Below are positions 25,001-34,000 of a stretch of 64,000 nt of DNA, piece by piece. Location of the stretch: contig NC_087104.1 of the NCBI RefSeq assembly GCF_963855985.1, positions 8,308,001 through 8,372,000 on the forward strand. Direction: 5' to 3'. Position 1 is the first letter of the stretch; each line of letters begins with the position of its first letter. The position numbers and the translations under genes were made by a program. Below the pieces are notes generated by a model. That model was given only the letters and a program-made list of their open reading frames with translations. It made no database searches and was not told where the DNA came from. This stretch comes from Ostrinia nubilalis. Its lineage: Eukaryota; Arthropoda; Insecta; Lepidoptera; Crambidae.

Positions 25001-28000
25001 AGCTTTGGTATGTAGCTTTACCCATTTCACTAGTCATTTTAACAGGGGAGCAGATGCATCCGAGTTAGAACGTGGCCGTCATCTGCCGCGGTACAGTTAT
25101 TCGTAAGTAAGTTTTTATCGCAGGTATTCGGGACACGTGGTGCCCAGGGATGAAGCAGATGCATGTGCAGCTGTCGCCGCCGATCTTGAGCTTTATCTTT
25201 TTATCAGACGAGCCGATATTTAAATATGTAATTTACTTATTTCTTTTTCACTATTACTCTTTTATTTTTATCGCAGGTGGTTTACACCGATGTAGATATT
25301 TTTTTCTCTCTAGCCTTCAACCCAATATAATTACGTTCCAAACTAAAATGAATCTGCTTTATGTGTATGTAACAGATAATACTCAAATTGGTCCTCCAAT
25401 CTGTTTGCGAGGATCAAGTAAGTTAGCAGCTTTAATAGCCGTAGAGTGCATCCCTGTGCAGATCAATTACCGCGTCTCAACTTCCATTGAAGTTTTGAAA
25501 CGCTTGCTGCGGCTAGCGGATGCTGCCCAACTTTGTAATTTGCAGTGTCGAGTCGGGTCTATTAACTTTGTGTTCCTGCATTCCATGCCAAATATTAATG
25601 TAACACACCTCTAAACTTGTCCGGGGACGGATAAAAAATACAACTGATACGAATGTCGATGCCCCGAAAATGTTTCGGAACATTAGCTGTATCTTTTTTT
25701 GGCATCAGCTGTTCTTGCGAATCCTTTGTTCGGTGTTGAATAAAAGCTGAAGCCGTGCAGTTCGCGGAATCAATGAACGTTACCTGAGATGTGAAATTAC
25801 AATGAGCACGTATAAAAGCACTGCTCGTACCCGCGTTAAAGTAATTTCAAAAGATCCTTTGACTCCATTTTTAGTTTTCGGTAAATAATAATAATTGGTT
25901 TTATTTATCAATCGAATTATTGTTTAAATTTTTTGTCTCTGTTGACAATCCACTTTCGAATAGATTGAATGGAATTGGAATCCGTAAACGTGAAATTATA
26001 ATATCGGAATCTCAGATCGTTTTAGAAATAGTGCCGTCCGCGTCATCGGTTTGCCGTACAAAACCTATTGGAGAATTGCGTTTTTGCAGCTCATACGAAG
26101 CCAAATACCCTAGTGAAAACCATGAATCGCGAAGGGTTCGGTTCGGTATAAGGAGTCTAGTGAAAACTATGATTAATCTGAATGTTGATGTTAGGCTATC
26201 GCGGAATCGCGAAGGTTGCGGTGTAAGGATGGGCGCGTATAGCTGGCGCGTGTCGCGCGCGGCGGCGGCGCGGGCGCGGCAGCTGCGGGGCAGGTGCGCG
26301 CGCAGCCGCCGGAAGGCCGCACAAAAAGCGCGCGCACCTGGGCCTACCTACTTGCACAATGCCCGAGCCGACGACTTCTTTTCCTTTCTTACACAAATAG
26401 ACTATCCAACATATGGCCCCGCGACTGCCCTCCTCCTTTGATTGCCGTCTCCGCTCCGAATTGTCAGGTACATTTTCATTATACGCGACTGCCACCATTC
26501 GCATGGCAACCCGCGACTCTTGTAAACTTCGCGACGACTTTACATTATTTCGCAAATATCTCGGATCCTTTTGTAAGCGGTGCTTTGTAGAATCCGTATA
26601 AACTAATGCTGAAGTTCTCGATTGTTCGGGTAAACAATAGAAAGCTTGATATCGTAATTTACCCAAAGGGTATCACGTGTGATGGTGGTCGGTGGGGTTT
26701 CATCCGTCGGAAGAGCGCGGCGCCGGGCTCGGGTTACCGGAGCTACGCGCACGTGACGATGAAAACTTTTTTTTTGGACGGACCTCATATCCTTTGAATA
26801 CGTGAATGGGGGAGTAAAAAATAGTAAAGCGGATGTGCTTCTTAGATAGGTTGAAAGCGCGGTGTTACCAGCTGGCTGGCGTCTGCGATACAAAGAATTG
26901 TTTTACGTACAATCTATATTCGGTCCACTTAGTCATTAAAGGTCGCACCTAGTAATGAAAACGTGTTCAGCAACAGCGCATAGGTGTAATTTGAACGGTG
27001 CGCGCATATGTCGTCGTGCAGCGTAATTAGCGGCGCCGGCCGCGGCCGCTGGTGACACCGCAATTACGCGCGGCACGCGAGCCCGCTTCCGCCGCCGCGT
27101 ACGGCTTCCGACCAGCAACACCGAATACTATCCGGCTAGAGTATTCCCGTTGGCTTCCCATCAAAATGAGGGTACCGAAAGCTCCCCAACTATCCTTCTA
27201 TTTTCGACCATGGAAGCGGTTGTATTTGTTTCTGTTCTGATATCTTCTCTTTGACCAACAATATGTCAGCTGCGGGGGTGGTAAAAGTTTGGATTTTGTG
27301 ACTGTCTAACGGACAACGTCTTGAAATTCGTCTGGACTCTTTGCCATCCCATATCAAATAGATCCCGTATAAGATGAATCACTGTAAGTCAATTTTCCAA
27401 TTCGGTAAAAGAAAATCTTCCCATTGTTCCATTAAAGCAGCAGCGGATTTCAAACCTGCAGACCGCGATTGTAGCTACTAACCATATCGGCCGTCTGTGA
27501 ATATGCCAAAGTCATGTTGCTGTCAATTTAGGGAACGACTGCTATTTAATTGACAATACTGCAGTGGTTTCACCCTATAGAAATCACGAGGCATTTGTGA
27601 GCGTAGTTTGCCAAAATATTGATGCGGTAAAATCGCCGGCGAGTTTGTTGAACCGTAAGTTTGTAAGGTCTGCATTATCCTTCAGGAGGGGTACCGGGTC
27701 TGGGGTGACAGATGGCTAAGGCGAGGCGGGTGTCTTGGGCCCGGCGTAGGTAGGCCGTAGGCGGCCGCGGAGCCTCACAAGTGCACGGGAGGGGGCGAGC
27801 GCGGCAGGTGATGCACGCTGCGCCTCGGCCTAGCCGGCTCATTATTCCGCCGTCTGCCGTCCCGGGTAGACGTGCGCCCTCCCCCCTCGAATCTGGGTCA
27901 CGTCGAGCGCGATAAAGAAAGTGTTGTCTTACATTTTATTTTAAATTTCATTACAATTGGAAAATTAAAGTGCAGTGTTTTCTCAAACGATGGGGTGTCG

Positions 28001-31000
28001 TACGAGTACAACACACCCAGTGTTGTCGGCGGCGGGCGTGTTGTTTGTGCGTGGCGGCCACGTGCGCCGGTCGATGCGGCGGCGCCTGCGCGCCAAACGT
28101 CACGAGTGAGGCCACGGAACACCCCGCGGTGACTCCGCCGAATATAGGTAAATGGGTTTCGTGTAATTAAAATTACTCGACTGTCATGGCTCGTATTGAT
28201 TTCATACGAAAACCGGCCGGCCATTGAGCGATGGTTGATATACGATGAATTGATAGCAAAATTCTAGGAATGAAGTTTATATTTTCGACTGGAAATTTTC
28301 GAGTATTTTTAGGGCTTTACAGAAGATTCTCTCGGATATAGATACATTGAATTTCGCAAACGTGGATGTAGGATCTACATTTTAGATGTCAATGTGTTCT
28401 TTGTTCGTTCCTCTGGGAACTTTTGAACAACTTCTTTTTAATGTCCATGAAATTAAAGTATAGAGGCAACGAATGTGAATGTATTGCATATTCCGCTCTT
28501 TTTGTAAATTCCAGATTATAAGATAAAATTCTTTATAAGTTAACAAATAGTATGCGCATATATCTTTCCAAAAGAATGACTCTTTTTTCCTTGGGTTTGC
28601 CTTTGCTTAAATTTCAACTTCAGAAGTTTATAGGGCTGATTAAAATATGGATGAGCTTAAAACTGTTACAAGATTCTTGCGCTTAAAATACCCTGGAGCA
28701 GTCGGCAGATGGAGTTAATTGATTTTCAAATACAACTGTCAAAGTTCAAATTCATTATTCATGGATTAATTAATAATAGTCGTGAGAAAATGTGGAAGGT
28801 GACTCTATGACTTGATATTTTAGCAAAAAGTTCAAAGAGAAACTTTTAACCCTTTTTTACAATAGTCCGTCGTCTCGTGACCCCTCGTCAGCTGTGAGCT
28901 GTGGGAACATTGTTTCTTCCGCGGTTCCGGCAGAGGACGTCTTTATTAAAGATCTATCTCAAGGGTGACAGGGACACTTAGATGTATGGGTGTGTTCCAG
29001 ACCTTATTACTTTGGAATAACAACCCTATTTTTAGATTCGTATTTATCGGTTATTGGCTTACGTAATTTTACAACATTCCGTTGACTCCCTTTGTCTTAT
29101 TGGGATCTTCGCATTCATAATGATAAACAAAAACAATGGTTCCTTAGCCCCAACCCAATGATCAGAGCAGTCACCTGACAAGTAAAGGTCATGGATTCAA
29201 ATCATGTTCCGTATGTCCCCCACCCGCGAACAAAGCAAAATTAATTTCGTAAATCTGAAAGTCAGATCTTGCATCTGATCTTGCTCTACCTTCGATGCGA
29301 ATGCTCCCAGTGAAGGAGCGCGCGCCCTTAGCTTAATCGGTTTTGAGCTAGTCTATTAATTAACCGAAACAATAGGACTCGGCTCGGTTTCCGAGTTCTG
29401 GGTAATTAGGCGGCCAGGTCGCTGCGGCCAACTATAGGTTTAGTTAAGCGCTCTCAGTCAGTGCGGTCAGGTATGGGAGCGGCACAGGAGGATGTTTCTG
29501 AGACATCAAACGTCAGAGATTATGCTTCAGATTTGTGTGCTATATCACCCACCATGCCTCTTTAAACACTCGACGTTGGCGAAACCAGTGTGCTTCAAAT
29601 ACGCACCATAGAAGCCATTAAACAGAATACATAATAATCCTCTGTCACGTCATAAAATGTCAATTTCACCCCGCCCATGCCGCGCCCATACCTCAGACAC
29701 TGAGTTAAGCTCTAGAACTGTTCTTCCTTTCACATAATTATTGTTTCGTTGGCTGCAGCGGATTCTTTAAGGCGGGGAGCCTTGCGGGGATTTTAAAGCG
29801 CGGTTGGTCCCTTAAAAACCTCCCAAGGCGAGTCGGTACTTCTCACAGAGATATAGAGAGATGCCAACTAATGCGCCGAGTTCGAAACTCATTGTCGCAT
29901 TAGAAATTCACACGCACAAAGTAATCAAAATATGCGCTCATTATCGACTGCGGTATCAGTACTCAACGTTCGAATAATATTTAGTACTACGCAAGCAATG
30001 TAAACTGTTTATTTTATGACGTCGCTGCTGTCAGCATTGCTGTCACGAGCAATGTGTTCTGTTTTTGGGCATATTGTTGCGACACCGGCCTCGCCCTCTT
30101 GTCACATCTACCTTTAGTTTCTGTGTTTGGTACTAAAGCCCGGTCTGTAAGCACGTAGAATTTTGTCCAATGACCCCAAGCTACCCATCCTTATAGTTCG
30201 CGTGTAATTATATTGCTGTCGCGACTGTGCGACGGGCGCCCGCAGTGAGTGTGCGAGCGCGACAGCAACATGGATAGCTTGGGGTCATTGGACAAAATTC
30301 TACGTGCTCACAGACCAGACTCTACTACATACCTTGAAAGTGTTAATCCACGTGCATTGTGTTGGCAGCAAACCGGCGCTCGCCTGAAGATCTTCTCGAA
30401 CCCGGCGCCGCAGAGCACGGAGCGCGTGGTGCAGCTCGTGGGCCGCGCCGAGTGCGTCGCGGCCGGCGTGCGCGAGGTGCTGGCGCTTATCCAACAGGTG
30501 GGTACCGTATACTCTTTACCCAGTCTAGTTAACTGCAACCGTGACGTCACATCGACACTGGTACGGATGGGGCGAACGCAGGGAGGAGTCATTCCAGCGA
30601 GGTGCGCAGTTAACTCGACCAGGTTTTAAGATACTCTTTAGTTTAGTCGACAAAGATGGGACCATCTCAGAAGTGTGCCCTATCGAACAAAAAAAAATTT
30701 AGAAAATCGGTTACAAATTGGCGGAGTAATCATACATAGAACTAATATGGAATAAAACAAATATGAAAGATAAAATCTCCTTTTTGAAGTCGGTTAATAG
30801 AAGTAATTTTATTGAATTTATACGAATACTAGCTTTTGCCCGCGGCTTCACCCGCGTGAAATTTAGTGCCACTGATTCGCATAAATTATAGCCTATATGT
30901 TAATCTGGGTTACAAATAATAATACTGTAAAGTTTCAACTAAATCCGTTCAGTACTTTTTGCGTGAAAGAGTAACAAACATCCACACAAACTTTCGCCTT

Positions 31001-34000
31001 TATAATATTAGTAGGATTACTTTGTCTAGAGCAGTTCCTCAAGAATTAATTGTCATAATATTTGGTCTTGGTTAGGCTTTTCATCTCTAGTACTTTCTAT
31101 TAGACACGATACGATTTTCAATAAATATTATGACGTGGCATTCCAGGTTCCCATCAAGGGAGCGGTACAGAACTACGACCCGCACAACTACGATGACTTC
31201 TACGCCGAAGAGTACGGCGGCTTCGGGGGCGGCCAGGGAACGGGCGGCGGCGGCGCCAGCCGGCCCGGGCCCCGGGGGGGCGCCCCGCCGCGCGGGGGGC
31301 CAGGCCGCGGGCCCCCTCCCATGGGCCCCGGCCGCGGTGGCCCCCGAGGCCCTCCCATGGCCCGCGGGCCCCCCGGCGGACCTCGCGCGAGTTTCAACGA
31401 CTTTGGCGGTCCTGGCCCCCGCGGCGGTTTTAACGGCCCTCCGCGAGGAAACTTCAGCGGCGGCAACTTTGGAAGCAACTTTGGCGGTGGCGGTCGCAGC
31501 GGAGGCTCTGGCGGCGGCAACTTCAGCAATAACGGCGGCAGCCAGCAAGAGACCACTACGCAAGTCACGATACCTATAGATGTGAGTTATCAACTTTTAC
31601 CAATGCTGAATCGTTGCGTGCGATTCGCGCAAATAACATTAGGTTAGCACCCTGTTCCGGTTCTAACGGCGTAGAGCATTAGGGTGCCCATGTCGGTGCA
31701 GTCAGATTTAAAAAAAAGGCGTCGACGTAGAAGACGACACGAATGATAAATGAAGAAAAATTTACAGCATGGTTATTTCAAGTTTTTGTAAGGATAGTTC
31801 AAATTATCTACGTTCTTCTTACTCATACACTCAGTTTCACCATCATCATTTCAGCATACGACGTTCACTGCTGAACATAGGCCTCCCCCAATGATTTTCA
31901 TAATGACCGCTTGGTAGCGTACACTCAGTTGTCAGTGAAATATGCCCGATTCAAGCAAAATAAGACCCTATTCGTACCTCAACCAAAGCCTCTAAGGTCG
32001 CAAATCCTCCGGGCAGGGCGGGTCGCGCATCCGCACCATAGATCATCATCGTCATTTCAGTCATACGACTTTCACTGCTGAACATAGGCCTCCCCCAATG
32101 ATTTCCATAATGACCGGTTGGTAGCGTACACTCAGTTGCTGTCAGTGACATATGCCCGATTTCAAGCAAAATTAGACCCTATTCGTACCTCAACCACAGA
32201 ATAATAATAAGTACTACGTACAGAAGTTTTACTTCGCGAAGGTATTTAAAAAAATGTATGCTCAATGTCATTAACAATATGGTGTAATTTAGCCTGTCTC
32301 AAGAGTCAAGCACCATTTTGTTGACAAACGTCAGTGATCGGCACTGCGGCGAAGCTATAGGGCTGACTTCGGTAAAATGATGTGACGTGAGGTGCCAAAC
32401 TGCGGAAAATGGCGGAGGAAATACATGATTTAGCATGAATTACCATGAATAATATTAACTATTTATACCTCTCAGTGTCTTGAGGCAACTTAAAAAAGTA
32501 CATTCTGTGTTTTTATTATTATTTAGGCAGTTAAATACTGCACAGTATTTAGTACACCATTTTCTTTATTTTCTTCCATCATACACAAGAATACGCGTGC
32601 GTGAGTCAATGTTCGCTCGTATGTGAGGCCTTGTCGAATAGTATCCTGTAGGTGGGCCATCGTGCGTGTTTTGTTTTCGATGTAAACTCGCTGAGATGAA
32701 CAGGCCTGCCTCAACCAAAGCCTAAGGTCGCAAATCCTCCGCAGCTGGCGGGCGCGATCATCGGGCAGGGCGGGTCGCGCATCCGCATCACAAATCATCA
32801 CCATCATTTCAGTCAGGGCGTTCACTGCTGAACGTAGGCCTCCCCCAATGATTTCCATAATACACGTTGGTACCGTACACTCAGTTGTCAGTAAAATACG
32901 TCCGATTTAAGCAAAATTAGACCTCTATTCGTACCTCAACCAAAGCCTCTAAGAGTAGGCGCACACCGTTGATTTTTCGTCGGCCGATAGTTTAGTCGGG
33001 CAGTTGATCAGTATGGGCATGTATGGGAGTGCGCACACTACGCCGATTCGATTTGGCCGATTCTTCATACAAATTTAAAATCGGGCACAACTATCGGCCA
33101 ACTCAAAATCAACGGTGTGCGCCTACTATAAGGTCACAAATCCTCCGCAGCTGGCGGGCGCGATCATCGGGCAGGGCGGGTCGCGCATCCGCACCATCCG
33201 CGCCAAAAGCGGCGCGCGCATTGAGATCGCCGAGCCGCTGCCCGGCTCCTCCGACCGCATCATCACCATCACGGCCACGCCGCCGCGCATACAGATGGCC
33301 CAGTATCTGCTGCAGCAGAGGTAAGCTTTTTGTTTATTTTTTTTTCCTTGGCTTTCGCGGTTTGCGTTTAGCCACAACGGTGTGGGAGAAAAGGTTTTTT
33401 TTTTATGGCTACGCTATGCCTTTTGCCAGTGTCGAGTTAAAAACGGGGATACGGGAATTGAGGAAAGGGAGAAAAGGTTAGGAAACGTTTAGGTAAAAAA
33501 CAAACCGGGGTGGAATACAGAAAAGGATGAGGATCAGGTTGGGAGGTGGAGAGAAATTAAATATGAAAAATATAAAGGATAAACATTAAAGTGCATTGAA
33601 TACTTATTTGAGAGATAAATTAAAGTTTAATATTATTTAAAATTAAATATTCAGAAATGGATTTATAAATATCAAAATCATTTAAACTGAGGAGGCAAGA
33701 TATAGAAGTGGGTAGAGTAATTGCACCTTTATGTTATCTGTGTATCTAAGCCAGTGGTTCTTAACCTTTAAGTCACGAGGGACCATTTTAGCAAATTTCT
33801 GTTTTGTCAGGGACCACTTTTTTTTTAATTCTATGAAAGGCGATGTCGATTTCTCGCCCACTGTGCGCCGTTTGCGTTGTGATGACCCGAGTCATCACGT
33901 CACTTGTTTATTACGATGTCTTCGTGAACCACTTGGAATGCCTCCAGAGACCACCAGTGGTCCGCGGACCACCGGTTAAGAACCACTGATCTAAGCTGTA

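Noticed and set aside
25920..28224. Several 60-170 codon frames within hnRNP K intron 5
   Set aside because: All fall in GC-rich islands, are open on both strands, show no domains, and lie between two exons that join in phase.
31087..31593. Alanine-rich antisense and shifted frames over hnRNP K exon 7
   Set aside because: They are shadows of the Gly/Pro/Arg-rich coding exon. The sense frame continues the KH2-linker-KH3 protein exactly.
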